From the NCBI GenBank assembly GCA_947626555.1, contig CANQSP010000006.1, positions 1 through 48,910 on the forward strand: a stretch of DNA of 48,910 nucleotides, written 5' to 3'. The position numbers and the translations under genes are program-made. Shown here piece by piece: positions 31,231-41,914 of this stretch. Each line of letters opens with the position of its first letter. Position 1 is the first letter of the stretch. The stretch is from an uncultured Clostridia bacterium. GTDB lineage: Bacteria; Bacillota; Clostridia; TANB77; CAG-508. Below the pieces are notes generated by a model that saw only the letters and a list, made by a program, of their open reading frames with translations, was not told the origin of the DNA and made no database searches.

Positions 31231-31743
31231 ATGGAACAGAATAATTGCACAAAATGTGTAGACAAGAAATTAATACAAGAGACAAATGAAATTTTAAGTA
31301 AATATTCTAAGCAAAAGGACAATTTAATTGCAATACTAAATGATATTCAAGAGAAATATGGTTATATTCCTAAACAATCACAATTAGAAATTTCTAATTA
31401 TTTATCAATACCAATGGCAGAAATATATGGTGTTATTACTTTTTATTCTAGATTTACTACCAGTCCAAAAGGAAAATATAATGTATCAGTATGTTTAGGT
31501 ACAGCATGCTTTGTAAAGGGTTCACAAAGTATACTAGAAAGAGCAAAAGAAAGGTTGAAAATAGAATCTGGTAAAACAACAGAAGATGGTCTATTTTCAA
31601 TAGATGAAGTAAGATGTGTAGGGGCTTGTGGATTGGCACCAGTATTTATGGTTAACGATGAAGTTTATGGAAATGCAACTGTAAAGGATTTAGATAGAGT
31701 ACTTGATGAAATTATGGAAAAAGAAGGTAACAAGAAAGATTAG
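31231..31743 (+). CDS. NuoE-like [2Fe-2S] subunit of electron-bifurcating hydrogenase
   Basis: GVITFYSRFTTSPKGKYNVSVCLGTACFVKGSQ...VRCVGACGLAPV. Confidence 0.92.
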   Translation: MEQNNCTKCVDKKLIQETNEILSKYSKQKDNLIAILNDIQEKYGYIPKQSQLEISNYLSIPMAEIYGVITFYSRFTTSPKGKYNVSVCLGTACFVKGSQSILERAKERLKIESGKTTEDGLFSIDEVRCVGACGLAPVFMVNDEVYGNATVKDLDRVLDEIMEKEGNKKD

Positions 31744-31754
31744 TGGACAAAAAG

Positions 31755-31960
31755 TAAAAATAAGTTTAGATAATAATCGAAAAGTATAAATAGAGACTTA
31801 AACTTAATGGAAAAAGTGGGAATAAGCTTAGATAGAGAATAAAAATTATAAACAAACTTAAAATTGAGAACAAAAAGCACAAATAAACTTAAAATTGAGG
31901 ACAAAAAAACGGAAATAAACTTAAATAGTCAGAAAAAAATTATAAATAAAACTAAAAGGA
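31755..31960 (+). repeat. Degenerate A-rich tandem repeat between NuoE-like and NuoF-like genes
   Basis: Recurring ...aaactta(a)aattgaggacaaaaa..cacaaat... units. Confidence 0.5.
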
Positions 31961-31973
31961 GGAAAGAAAAGCT

Positions 31974-33845
31974 GTGGAAAAGGTAAAAACAATAGAGGAG
32001 ATAGAAGAGATTAGAACCAAAAAAAGAGCAGAATTAGACCTAAGAGTAAACCTAAAAGCAAACACTGTAGAAAAGCATATTTTAGTATGTAGGGGAACAG
32101 GTTGCACATCTTCAAAATCTCCAAAAATTATTGAGAATTTTAGAAGAATAATAGAAGAAAAAGGCATAAAGAATGTAAGGGTTATTCAAACTGGTTGCTT
32201 TGGACTTTGTGCTAAAGGACCAATAGTAATAATAAGACCAGAAGATGTTTTCTATGCACATGTTAAGCCAGAAGATTGCGAAGAAATTATAAATACACAT
32301 ATAGTAGAAGGAAAATTAGTAGAAAGATTGCTTTGCAAAGACATTGATGGAACTTTAGTAAAGAGACTAGATGAACTTAACTTTTATAAGAAACAACAAA
32401 GAATCGCACTTAAAAACTGCGGGATAATAGATCCAGAAGTTATTGATGAATATATAGCATTTGATGGATATAAAGCATTAGAAAAAGTGCTTACATCAAT
32501 GACTAAGGAACAAGTAATAGAAGAAATTTCAAAATCAGGACTAAGAGGTAGAGGGGGAGCAGGATTCCCAACTGGCAAGAAGTGGAGCTTTACAGCTATG
32601 GCAAAAGCTGATCAAAAATATGTAGTATGTAATGCAGACGAAGGTGACCCTGGAGCATTTATGGATAGAAGTATTCTAGAAGGTGACCCACATAGTGTAT
32701 TAGAAGCTATGACAATAGCAGGTTATGCAATAGGTGCAAGCCAAGGTTACATATATGTTAGAGCAGAATATCCAATAGCAGTACAAAGACTAAGAGTTGC
32801 AATAAAGCAAGCAAGAGAGTATGGACTTTTAGGAGATAATATATTAGGTACAGGCTTTAAGTTTGACATTGATATTAGATTAGGAGCTGGAGCTTTTGTT
32901 TGTGGAGAAGAAACAGCACTTTTAGAGTCAATAGAAGGTAGACGTGGTCAACCAAGATTAAAGCCACCATATCCTGCAAATAGCGGATTATTTGGAAAAC
33001 CAACTTTAATAAATAATGTTGAAACATATGCAAATGTTACAAGAATTATTATAAATGGAGCAGATTGGTATTCAAGTATTGGTACAGAAACTTCAAAGGG
33101 AACAAAAGTATTTGCATTAGGAGGAAATGTAAATAATGTTGGTCTAGTAGAAGTACCAATGGGAACTACTTTAAGAGAAATTGTATTTGATATAGGTGGA
33201 GGAATACCAAATGGAAGAAAATTTAAAGCAGCTCAAACAGGTGGACCTTCAGGAGGATGTATTCCAGAAGAACACTTAGATACACCAATAGATTATGAAT
33301 CACTTTCTAAAATAGGTTCAATGATGGGTTCAGGTGGACTTATTGTAATGGACGAAACAAAATGTATGGTAGATATAGCAAGATTCTATTTAGACTTTAC
33401 AGTAAGTGAAAGTTGCGGAAAATGCACACCATGTAGAATTGGTACAAAAAGAATGCTTGAAATATTAGAAAGAATGTGCGAAGGAAAAGCTAAACAAGGC
33501 GACATAGAAAAGCTAGAAAAATTAGCAAATAGCATAAAGAAATCAGCAGTATGCGGATTAGGTCAAACTGCACCAAACCCAGTATTAAGTACATTAAAAT
33601 ATTTTAGAAATGAATATGAAGAACATGTAATGAATGGTAAATGTCCAGCAGGATATTGCAAAGCATTATGCAATTTAAAAATACAACCAGATAAATGTAA
33701 AGGTTGCGGACTTTGCAAGAGAAACTGCCCAGTAAATGCAATAAGTGGTGAAGTAAAACAACCACATGTAATAGATACAAGTAAATGTATAAAATGTGGT
33801 ACATGTGTTGACAAGTGCCCATTTAAAGCCATAGTTAGAGGTTAG
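31974..33845 (+). CDS. NuoF-like diaphorase subunit of electron-bifurcating hydrogenase (GTG start)
   Basis: GLRGRGGAGFPTGKKWSF, GAGAFVCGEETALLESIEGRRGQPRLKPPYPA, SCGKCTPCRIGTKR, C-terminal 2x[4Fe-4S]. Confidence 0.94.
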   Translation: MEKVKTIEEIEEIRTKKRAELDLRVNLKANTVEKHILVCRGTGCTSSKSPKIIENFRRIIEEKGIKNVRVIQTGCFGLCAKGPIVIIRPEDVFYAHVKPEDCEEIINTHIVEGKLVERLLCKDIDGTLVKRLDELNFYKKQQRIALKNCGIIDPEVIDEYIAFDGYKALEKVLTSMTKEQVIEEISKSGLRGRGGAGFPTGKKWSFTAMAKADQKYVVCNADEGDPGAFMDRSILEGDPHSVLEAMTIAGYAIGASQGYIYVRAEYPIAVQRLRVAIKQAREYGLLGDNILGTGFKFDIDIRLGAGAFVCGEETALLESIEGRRGQPRLKPPYPANSGLFGKPTLINNVETYANVTRIIINGADWYSSIGTETSKGTKVFALGGNVNNVGLVEVPMGTTLREIVFDIGGGIPNGRKFKAAQTGGPSGGCIPEEHLDTPIDYESLSKIGSMMGSGGLIVMDETKCMVDIARFYLDFTVSESCGKCTPCRIGTKRMLEILERMCEGKAKQGDIEKLEKLANSIKKSAVCGLGQTAPNPVLSTLKYFRNEYEEHVMNGKCPAGYCKALCNLKIQPDKCKGCGLCKRNCPVNAISGEVKQPHVIDTSKCIKCGTCVDKCPFKAIVRG

Positions 33846-33930
33846 AATTATAATAAAAATATTTAAAAAGTAGCGTTCGAAAAACGAACAAAAATGTCCG
33901 TCCCTTAAAAGGGGCTAGAAGGAGGAAAAT

Positions 33931-35670
33931 ATGATAAACTTAACGATAGATGGAAAACAAGTTCAAGTTAAAGAAAATACTACTATACTAGAAGCTGCAA
34001 GACAAAATGGTATAGATATTCCAACCCTATGCTTTTTAAAAGGTATAAATATGGCTGGAGATTGTAGAATGTGTATAGTAGAAATAGAAGGCAGAAAAGG
34101 TTTTGCTACTTCATGTATTCAAGTAGCAGAAGAAGGAATGGTTGTAAGAACAAATTCACCTGAAATAATAGAAGCAAGAAGAATTATATTAGATTTAATT
34201 ATGTCTAACCATCATATAGATTGCTTAACTTGTGTAAGAGGTGGAAATTGTGAATTACAACAATTAGCAAAAAAATTAAATATGCGTGAAATAGAATATG
34301 AAGGTGAAAAGTTAGAGCATGAGGTAGACGACAAATCACCTGCAATAGTTAGAGATTTTAATAAATGTGTTTTATGTAGAAGATGTGTTTCAACATGTAA
34401 AAAAGTTCAAAGTGTTGGAGCTATTGATTGCACAAATAGAGGATTTACTTCAGCTATTTCAACAACTTATGATTGTAGTTTAAATGATGTAGATTGCACA
34501 TTCTGTGGACAATGTATTCAAAGTTGTCCAACAGGAGCTTTAAGAGAAAAGGAATATATTAACGAAGTTTGGGATAAAATAAATGATAAAGATAGTTATG
34601 TAGTTGTTCAAACAGCACCTGCAGTAAGAGTAGCACTTGGAGAAGAATTTGGCATGAAAATAGGAACTAATGTAAAAGGAAAAATGGTTACTGCATTAAA
34701 ACAAATAGGATTTGATAAAGTGTTTGATACAAATACAGGTGCAGACTTTACTATAATGGAAGAAGCAAATGAATTTGTAGAAAGATTAACAAATGGTGGA
34801 GTTCTTCCAATGATAACATCTTGTAGCCCAGGTTGGGTAAGATTTGCAGAAAAGAACTATCCAGAATTATTAGATCATTTATCAACATGTAAGTCACCAC
34901 ATCAAATGTTTGGAGCAATTGTTAAATCATATTTTGCAAAAAAATATGATTTGGACCCTAAAAAAATAGTAATGGTATCTGTAATGCCATGTATAGCTAA
35001 AAAATATGAAGCATCTAGAGAAGAAATGGAAGTAGATGGATTAAGAGATGTTGATTATGTATTAACAACGAGAGAATTGGCAAGAATGATAAGACAAGCA
35101 AACATTGACTTCGAAAACTTAGAAGATAGTAATTTTGATGATCCAATGGGAGAAGCAACAGGTGCAGGAGCAATATTTGGAACTACTGGTGGAGTTATGG
35201 AAGCAGCTTTAAGAACAGCAGCAGACACTTTAGAAGGTAAAGATTTAAAAGATATAGAGTACAAAGAAATAAGAGGAGAAAAAGGAATAAAAGAAGCTAA
35301 TTTAAACATAGCAGGAAAAGATGTAAAAATAGCAGTAGCAAGTAGTTTAGCAAATGCAAGAAAGATAATGGATCAAATAAAAGATGGAAAATGTGAGTAT
35401 CATTTTATAGAAATAATGGCTTGCCCAGGTGGATGTGTAATGGGTGGAGGTCAACCTATAAAAGATTCAAAAACAAGAGCAACAGTTGATGTAAGAAAAT
35501 TAAGAGCAGATAGCCTATATTCAATAGATGAAAAAAGTGTTATAAGAAAATCTCATGAAAATCCAGCATTAAAACAAATTTATAAAGAATTCTTTGAAAA
35601 AGCTGGAAGCCATGTTGCACACAAATATTTACATACAAGTTATAGCAAAAAGGAAAAATATGAAATTTAA
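33931..35670 (+). CDS. hydA: [FeFe] hydrogenase catalytic subunit
   Basis: H-cluster motifs MITSCSPGWVRF, MPCIAKKYEASR, EIMACPGGCVMGGGQP; N-terminal [2Fe-2S] and 4Fe-4S domains. Confidence 0.95.
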   Translation: MINLTIDGKQVQVKENTTILEAARQNGIDIPTLCFLKGINMAGDCRMCIVEIEGRKGFATSCIQVAEEGMVVRTNSPEIIEARRIILDLIMSNHHIDCLTCVRGGNCELQQLAKKLNMREIEYEGEKLEHEVDDKSPAIVRDFNKCVLCRRCVSTCKKVQSVGAIDCTNRGFTSAISTTYDCSLNDVDCTFCGQCIQSCPTGALREKEYINEVWDKINDKDSYVVVQTAPAVRVALGEEFGMKIGTNVKGKMVTALKQIGFDKVFDTNTGADFTIMEEANEFVERLTNGGVLPMITSCSPGWVRFAEKNYPELLDHLSTCKSPHQMFGAIVKSYFAKKYDLDPKKIVMVSVMPCIAKKYEASREEMEVDGLRDVDYVLTTRELARMIRQANIDFENLEDSNFDDPMGEATGAGAIFGTTGGVMEAALRTAADTLEGKDLKDIEYKEIRGEKGIKEANLNIAGKDVKIAVASSLANARKIMDQIKDGKCEYHFIEIMACPGGCVMGGGQPIKDSKTRATVDVRKLRADSLYSIDEKSVIRKSHENPALKQIYKEFFEKAGSHVAHKYLHTSYSKKEKYEI

Positions 35671-35680
35671 ACTATTGGAG

Positions 35681-35766
35681 CGTGGGTGTTAAACTATCAG
35701 GGACGGGGTTAAATAGTTTAGCTTGCTAAACTATTTAACCCCGTCCCTGATAGTTTAACACCCACG
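35681..35766. repeat. Palindromic repeat element E6: 42-bp perfect hairpin with 2-nt loop and T tract
   Basis: cgtgggtgttaaactatcagggacggggttaaatagtttagc-tt-gctaaactatttaaccccgtccctgatagtttaacacccacg then ttttttg. Confidence 0.95.
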
Positions 35767-35794
35767 TTTTTTGAAGTTTAGAGTAGGAGGTTTT

Positions 35795-36736
35795 ATGAAA
35801 AGAGAAAAAGTTGTTCTAGTTGGAACTGGTTTTGTAGGGATGAGCATGGCATATTCTATGTTAAATAGAGGAGGTATAAATGAACTTGTTTTAATAGACA
35901 TAGATAAAGAAAAAACTAAAGGGGAGGAAATGGATTTATCTCATGGACTACCTTTTGCACCTCAAAAAATGACTATTAAAGCAGGTGATTACAGTGATTG
36001 TAGTGATGCTGAAATAGTAGTTATAACTGCAGGTGTGGCACAAAAGCCAGGACAATCAAGGTTAGAACTTGCTTCTACTAATGCAAAAATAATAAAGCAA
36101 ATTACAAAAGATGTAGTGGCAAGCGGTTTTAGTGGTGTATTTATTGTAGCAAGTAATCCTGTAGATTTAATGACATATATAGTATATAAAGAATCAGGCT
36201 TTCCTAAAAATAAGGTTATTGGTTCTGGAACAGTGTTAGATACAGCAAGGTTAAGATTTTTAATTGCAGACTATTTTAAAATATCTAGTAAAAATGTTCA
36301 TGCATATATCATGGGTGAACATGGAGATTCATCATTTGTACCATGGAACCATGCATATATTGGTTGTAAAAAGATGATAGATATAATGAAAGATAATTCT
36401 CATCCGATAGAAGATTTACAAAAAATCCATGAAGGGGTTGTAAATGCTGCATATGAAATAATAGAAAAGAAAAAGGCAACATATTATGGAATTGGAATGT
36501 CGTTAAATAGAATAGTAAGAGCAATATTAGATGATGAAAATGCTATTTTAACTGTTTCTACTTATTTGGAAAATGGAGAATATGGCGAAGATGATATTTA
36601 CATTGGGGTACCGGCAGTTATTAATAAAAATGGAGTACGCGAAATTATTAAGTTGGATTTAACTAAAGAAGAGCAAACTAAACTTGATGAAAGTTGTAAT
36701 ATGCTAAAGAATATGAGAATGAAATTGCAATTATAA
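35795..36736 (+). CDS. ldh: L-lactate dehydrogenase (or malate/lactate dehydrogenase family)
   Basis: KVVLVGTGFVGMSMAYSM, VASNPVDLMTYIVYK, GSGTVLDTARLR, GEHGDSSFVPWNHAYIG. Confidence 0.92.
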   Translation: MKREKVVLVGTGFVGMSMAYSMLNRGGINELVLIDIDKEKTKGEEMDLSHGLPFAPQKMTIKAGDYSDCSDAEIVVITAGVAQKPGQSRLELASTNAKIIKQITKDVVASGFSGVFIVASNPVDLMTYIVYKESGFPKNKVIGSGTVLDTARLRFLIADYFKISSKNVHAYIMGEHGDSSFVPWNHAYIGCKKMIDIMKDNSHPIEDLQKIHEGVVNAAYEIIEKKKATYYGIGMSLNRIVRAILDDENAILTVSTYLENGEYGEDDIYIGVPAVINKNGVREIIKLDLTKEEQTKLDESCNMLKNMRMKLQL

Positions 36737-36914
36737 ATATTGTAAAATTTATATTACCACTCAAAATGGATTTGAGGCAAATTGGGTATAAATACATTAA
36801 TATTTAGAAATATTTGCAAAATTATTATAAATATATTGAAAAATATTATGTAATGTGATAATATATATATCGTAACTATTAACTTAGCATATATGAAAGG
36901 AGAGTTTTATTAAA

Positions 36915-37286
36915 ATGGAAACTCTAAATAATGTTATTGAAGTACGGAAGAACGGGGATAGGTATGTAGTTGAGTTTTCTGGTGGTGATATTCATACTTG
37001 TTCAGCAAGTTGTGTAGATAATATTGCTAGGCAAGTCAATATTGATCCAGATGATGTAGCACCGATTGTAGCAAGAATACAGTCAGCAGGGAATACTTAT
37101 ACACAGCCAAATAGTTGTTATAGGTTTTCTAACAAAGTGCTTGAAAGAGCTTTACCTGGAATAATCTCTGTTGTATGTGACGAAGATGTGTTGTTGAGTT
37201 ATCTAGAGGATATGGTACTAGAGGATATGAAACAGATTATATACTCTAGCAATCCTGCAAGAAAAATGTTAGAATACGTTTCATAA
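36915..37286 (+). CDS. Hypothetical protein, 123 aa
   Basis: ORF with SD (aaaggagag); slightly atypical codon usage including in-frame CGG. Confidence 0.55.
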   Translation: METLNNVIEVRKNGDRYVVEFSGGDIHTCSASCVDNIARQVNIDPDDVAPIVARIQSAGNTYTQPNSCYRFSNKVLERALPGIISVVCDEDVLLSYLEDMVLEDMKQIIYSSNPARKMLEYVS

Positions 37287-37436
37287 AGTATTATCAAAAC
37301 AGTAGAAGAACAAAATCAAAATACTTAAGCAAACTACAACTTTTTTCAAAGTAAGAATTGCAGCATAAACATTAGAGCAAACGAGATGAGAACTAATTCG
37401 TACACAAATTTGAAAACAATTACATTATTATATAAA

Positions 37437-37476
37437 AAACAGAAATTTCGACTGAAATTTCTGTTTTTGTTTTAAA
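37437..37476. terminator. Intrinsic terminator
   Basis: aaaaaacagaaatttcgactgaaatttctgtttttgttt. Confidence 0.8.
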
Positions 37477-37599
37477 TAAAATAAGAAAAAATTACTTTAA
37501 TATTGTTTTTTTTATCCAAATAAGATATTATATATATAAATAATAAATGAATATATAAGTAATAACTTATATATTAAACTTATATGAGGAGGAAAACAT

Positions 37600-38094
37600 A
37601 TGAAAAAAGCAATTTTAATAACAATTATTGTAGTTGTTATTGTAGCATTAATAGTAGGAGGTATATTTGCAACAGTATTTATTACAGTGGCACAACCTAA
37701 AGATCCAATAACTGTTGACGAATTTAAATCAGCACTACAACAGAAAGATTATTCAATTTATGATGCAAAAGATCAATATGCAGTATATACATATATACAA
37801 AGTGCTCAAATAGCAATAAAAACTGATGATAGTCATCAAATAGAATTTTACAAATTTGCAGATTCAAGCTACGCTACTAACTTTTTCAACAACAATGTAA
37901 ATATTTTTGAAAATTCAAAAGGAACTAGCGATGTTCAATCAACGTTAAGTGGAACTAATTATTCTAAGTATGTATCAAAATCAAAGGGAAAATATAGGGT
38001 TGTTTCTATAATAGAAGATACAGGAATCTTCGTTGAAGTAGATGAAGAATATGAAGAAGAAGTAAAAAGTATCTTGGAAGAATTAGGATATTAA
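37600..38094 (+). CDS. Membrane-anchored hypothetical protein
   Basis: SD gaggagg; N-terminal TM AILITIIVVVIVALIVGGIFATVF. Confidence 0.75.
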   Translation: MKKAILITIIVVVIVALIVGGIFATVFITVAQPKDPITVDEFKSALQQKDYSIYDAKDQYAVYTYIQSAQIAIKTDDSHQIEFYKFADSSYATNFFNNNVNIFENSKGTSDVQSTLSGTNYSKYVSKSKGKYRVVSIIEDTGIFVEVDEEYEEEVKSILEELGY

Positions 38095-38098
38095 TATA

Positions 38099-38142
38099 AA
38101 AATAACTTGTAACTAAAATGAGTTACAAGTTATTTTTTATTT
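38099..38142. terminator. Bidirectional terminator between convergent genes
   Basis: aaaataacttgtaactaaaatgagttacaagttatttttt. Confidence 0.85.
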
Positions 38143-38155
38143 TGCAATGCTATAT

Positions 38156-40981
38156 TTATCTAACAACAATATTATAAATTTTATTTTTAACATAAATTTC
38201 TTTTACTATATTTTTGCCATCTAGTAATGATAAAACTGTAGAATTACTATGCACAACTTCTTTAGCAGTAGCTTCATCTGCATCCATTGGAATTTTTACA
38301 GTAGCTTTTAATTTACCATTAAATTGTACTGGAAGTTCTATTTCATCATCAATAGTTTTTTCTTCATCATACGTAGGCCATGGAGTTTCAGCTATTGTTT
38401 TAGTAGATCCCATAAGTTCATTTAATTCTTCAGTCATGTGTGGTGCAAATGGATTCAATAATTGCAAGAATGTTTTAAATTCAGCCTTATTAATTCTTTT
38501 TAGTTTATAAAATTCATTTACCATAGACATGAATGTTGCAACTGATGTATTAAATTTCATTTCTTCGATATCTGATGAAACTTTTTTTATAGCTTTGTGC
38601 ATCATTTTTTCAAACTCTGGGGAATAGCTATCTCCATTTACTAAAAATTCTTGCATATTCCATACTCTGTCTAGGAATTTTCCACAACCACGAATACTTT
38701 CCATAGACCATGGTGCAGTTTGATCAAATGGTCCCATAAACATTTCGTATACACGGAAAGTGTCTGCTCCAAATTCATTAATTATATCGTCAGGATTTAT
38801 AACATTACCCTTAGATTTAGACATTTTTTCACCGTTTGAACCTAAAATCATACCATGAGAAGTACGCTTTTTATAAGGTTCTTTTGTAGGTACAACGCCA
38901 ATATCATATAAAAATTTGTGCCAGAACCTTGAATAAAGTAGGTGAAGAGTAGTATGTTCCATACCACCATTGTACCAATCTACAGGTCCCCAATATTCTA
39001 AGGCTTCTTTTGAAGCTAAAGCATCAGAGTTATGAGGGTCCATATATCTTAAAAAGTACCAAGATGAACCAGCCCATTGAGGCATTGTGTCTGTTTCTCT
39101 TTTTGCAGGTTTTCCACAGTGTGGACAAGTAGTATTAATCCATTCAGTATGTTTTGAAAGTGGAGATTCACCATTTTCTCCTGGTTCATAATCCTTAATT
39201 TCTGGTAGAACAAGTGGTAGTTCTTCTTCTGGAATAGGAACCCAACCACATTCTTCACAATATACCATTGGAATTGGTTCTCCCCAATAACGTTGTCTTG
39301 AAAATACCCAATCACGTAATTTATAATTTATTTTTTTAGTTCCAATTTTGTTTTCTTCCAAATATTTAATAGTTTTATTTATAGCATCTTCTTTGTTTAA
39401 ATCATTTAACCATTCAGAATTAATGTGTGTTCCATCACCTGTCATAGCTCCAGGGTTCATTGCATATTCATAAGTTTTTGAATGTAATTCATCTTTTATA
39501 TCATTAATAATAGTATTTTCATTAACCCATTCAACTTTAAAATCTTCATCTTCGTCAAGATTTTGTTTAATTTGAGTGTCATCAACTAGTTTAAATAAGA
39601 AACCAGTGCTTTCAATGTTAAAATATTTGTCTTTGTTATATGCATAGTAATGGTGATTTATTTTTGGTAGGGTGGAAACTAATTGAATATTTGTGTATCC
39701 AGTTTCTTCTTTAACTTCACGAATAGCACACTCTAAAGGAGTTTCATTTTCTTTGATTGTTCCACCTATAAATAGTCTACCACCTTTATTGCCCCAATTA
39801 ATGGTTAAGTATTTTTTATTCTTTTCATCATATACAATTGCTACAATAGAATTTTTCTTTGTTTCTCCTTCATGAGGAGTTCCAGTAACTTCTTCTAAAA
39901 CTTGTATTATAGGAATATTAAATTTTTTTGCAAATTCCCAGTCTCTATCATCATGTGCAGGAACAGCCATAATAGCACCAGTTCCATATGTAATTAAAAC
40001 ATAGTCTGAAACCCATACAGGAATTTCTGTACCAGTTAAAGGATTTATTGCTTTAATTCCTTTTATTTCAACACCAGTCTTTTCTTTGTTAAGTTCTGCT
40101 CTCTCAAAGTCAGATTTTAAACTTGCTTGTTTTTGATATTCTTTTATTTCATCCATATTTGTAATTTTATTTTCTAAGTTTTTCATTAATGGATGTTCTG
40201 GTGCAACAACCATATATGTAGCACCAAATAATGTATCAGGTCTTGTTGTGTATACAACTAATTCTTCATTTGAATCAGCTATTTTAAAGGTTACTTCTGC
40301 ACCTTCACTTCTACCAATCCAGTTTTTTTGTTGAATTTTAATTTTTTCTAAGTAATCTACTTCATCTAAATCGTCAATTAATCTTTGAGCATATTCAGTA
40401 ATTTTAAGCATCCATTGACTTTTTTCTTTTTGAACTACTGGGCTACCACATCTTTCGCAAACACCGTTTACTACTTCTTCGTTTGCTAAGCCTACTTTGC
40501 ATCCAGTACAAAAGTTAATAGGCATAGTTGTTTTGTATGCTAAACCATGTTTGAATAATTGAATGAAAATCCATTGTGTCCATTTATAATAATTTGGGTC
40601 TGTTGTATCTACTACTCTAGACCAATCAAATGAAAATCCCAATGCTTTTAATTGTTCTGTAAAGTGAGCTATATTTTTTTCAGTTGTAATTTTAGGATGA
40701 ACGTGATTTTTAATTGCATAATTTTCTGCAGGCAGACCAAATGCATCAAAGCCAATAGGGTATAAGACATTTAAACCTTCCATTCTTTTCTTTCTTGCAA
40801 TAATATCTAATGCTGTGTAACTTCTTGGGTGACCAACATGGAGTCCTTGACCAGATGGATATGGAAATTCAATTAGTCCATACCATTTCTCCTTTGAGTG
40901 GTCAATTTTAGCATTAAATGTACCTTCTGTGTACCATTTGTTTTGCCATTTTTTCTCGACTTTCGTAAAATCGTAAGACAT
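38156..40981 (-). CDS. leuS: Leucyl-tRNA synthetase with inserted Nudix domain
   Basis: [18 protein letters not shown] (HIGH-type), [10 protein letters not shown] (KMSKS); Nudix box [24 protein letters not shown] (about 39696-39767) in the CP1 editing-domain region. Confidence 0.96.
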   Translation of the reverse strand: MSYDFTKVEKKWQNKWYTEGTFNAKIDHSKEKWYGLIEFPYPSGQGLHVGHPRSYTALDIIARKKRMEGLNVLYPIGFDAFGLPAENYAIKNHVHPKITTEKNIAHFTEQLKALGFSFDWSRVVDTTDPNYYKWTQWIFIQLFKHGLAYKTTMPINFCTGCKVGLANEEVVNGVCERCGSPVVQKEKSQWMLKITEYAQRLIDDLDEVDYLEKIKIQQKNWIGRSEGAEVTFKIADSNEELVVYTTRPDTLFGATYMVVAPEHPLMKNLENKITNMDEIKEYQKQASLKSDFERAELNKEKTGVEIKGIKAINPLTGTEIPVWVSDYVLITYGTGAIMAVPAHDDRDWEFAKKFNIPIIQVLEEVTGTPHEGETKKNSIVAIVYDEKNKKYLTINWGNKGGRLFIGGTIKENETPLECAIREVKEETGYTNIQLVSTLPKINHHYYAYNKDKYFNIESTGFLFKLVDDTQIKQNLDEDEDFKVEWVNENTIINDIKDELHSKTYEYAMNPGAMTGDGTHINSEWLNDLNKEDAINKTIKYLEENKIGTKKINYKLRDWVFSRQRYWGEPIPMVYCEECGWVPIPEEELPLVLPEIKDYEPGENGESPLSKHTEWINTTCPHCGKPAKRETDTMPQWAGSSWYFLRYMDPHNSDALASKEALEYWGPVDWYNGGMEHTTLHLLYSRFWHKFLYDIGVVPTKEPYKKRTSHGMILGSNGEKMSKSKGNVINPDDIINEFGADTFRVYEMFMGPFDQTAPWSMESIRGCGKFLDRVWNMQEFLVNGDSYSPEFEKMMHKAIKKVSSDIEEMKFNTSVATFMSMVNEFYKLKRINKAEFKTFLQLLNPFAPHMTEELNELMGSTKTIAETPWPTYDEEKTIDDEIELPVQFNGKLKATVKIPMDADEATAKEVVHSNSTVLSLLDGKNIVKEIYVKNKIYNIVVR

Positions 40982-41331
40982 TTAAATCATCCTTTCTTTT
41001 AAATTCTGTAACTCATATAATTTAAATATAGTTACGAATGTTATTATACTACATAATTTATCGAAAATAAAGTGAAAAAGTAAAAAATGTATTTTATCTA
41101 AAAGAAATGGTTAGATGTAAAAATATAAGGTATTTTATAAAACTGTAATATCATTTTATAAGAAATTGTTAAGTGAAAAAGTAAATACTATTGTCTAAAA
41201 GATATTTTAAAAGTTTAGTCTAAATACTAGTATAAAAAAGAATTAAGTGTTATAATCAAAAAAGTACAGGTTGTAGTATGTAAGTTTAATAATTTAAACT
41301 TAATGTTTTTACTTGATTTCAAGGAGGTATT

Positions 41332-41685
41332 ATGATAGGTGTGATGATTCATTCGCTTAAGAGTATGCCAAATAAGGAAAAATACATAAGTTCCGAAATA
41401 AGTAAGTACAGAAATCAGAGACTAGTGAGTGTAGAAAAGCTTGAAACAGGAGGACTAGAAATAACTTTTGGGAAGGATATTACAGGTATTAAATATTTTG
41501 TGAAAGTTTTCAATAAAAAGAAATATCGGAGTAGCAAGTATTTTATAGAGTTATATAATAAACAGTTATCTGCTACAAATTGTGAAAGAACTCCAAAGGT
41601 TATTGCAGAATTAGATTATGCTACATTTACAGTGCTTTTTTTTGAAACACATAAAAGAAAAAGTAAGAACAAAAGAAAAAAGTAA
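41332..41685 (+). CDS. Hypothetical protein, 117 aa
   Basis: ORF with SD (aaggaggt), basic C-terminus; in-frame CGG. Confidence 0.55.
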   Translation: MIGVMIHSLKSMPNKEKYISSEISKYRNQRLVSVEKLETGGLEITFGKDITGIKYFVKVFNKKKYRSSKYFIELYNKQLSATNCERTPKVIAELDYATFTVLFFETHKRKSKNKRKK

Positions 41686-41727
41686 AAGGGTTTCACTTTA
41701 GAAACTAAAAGAGGTTATAAATAAAAA

Positions 41728-41788
41728 AATTCCTGAGAAAATCAAAGATAAAAAAGCTTTGATTTTTCTCAGGAAATTTTTATGTGTT
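41728..41788 (+). terminator. Intrinsic terminator
   Basis: ttcctgagaaaatcaaag...ctttgatttttctcaggaaattttt. Confidence 0.85.
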
Positions 41789-41914
41789 ATTAAAATAAAA
41801 TTAAGAGATATATAGAAATAAAAGAGATAATGGAGCAGTTAACAATAATTGAAATATTATGTAAAATATGATATAATATTAGTATAAAAATTTATTTTAG
41901 GAGGTTTATTTATT

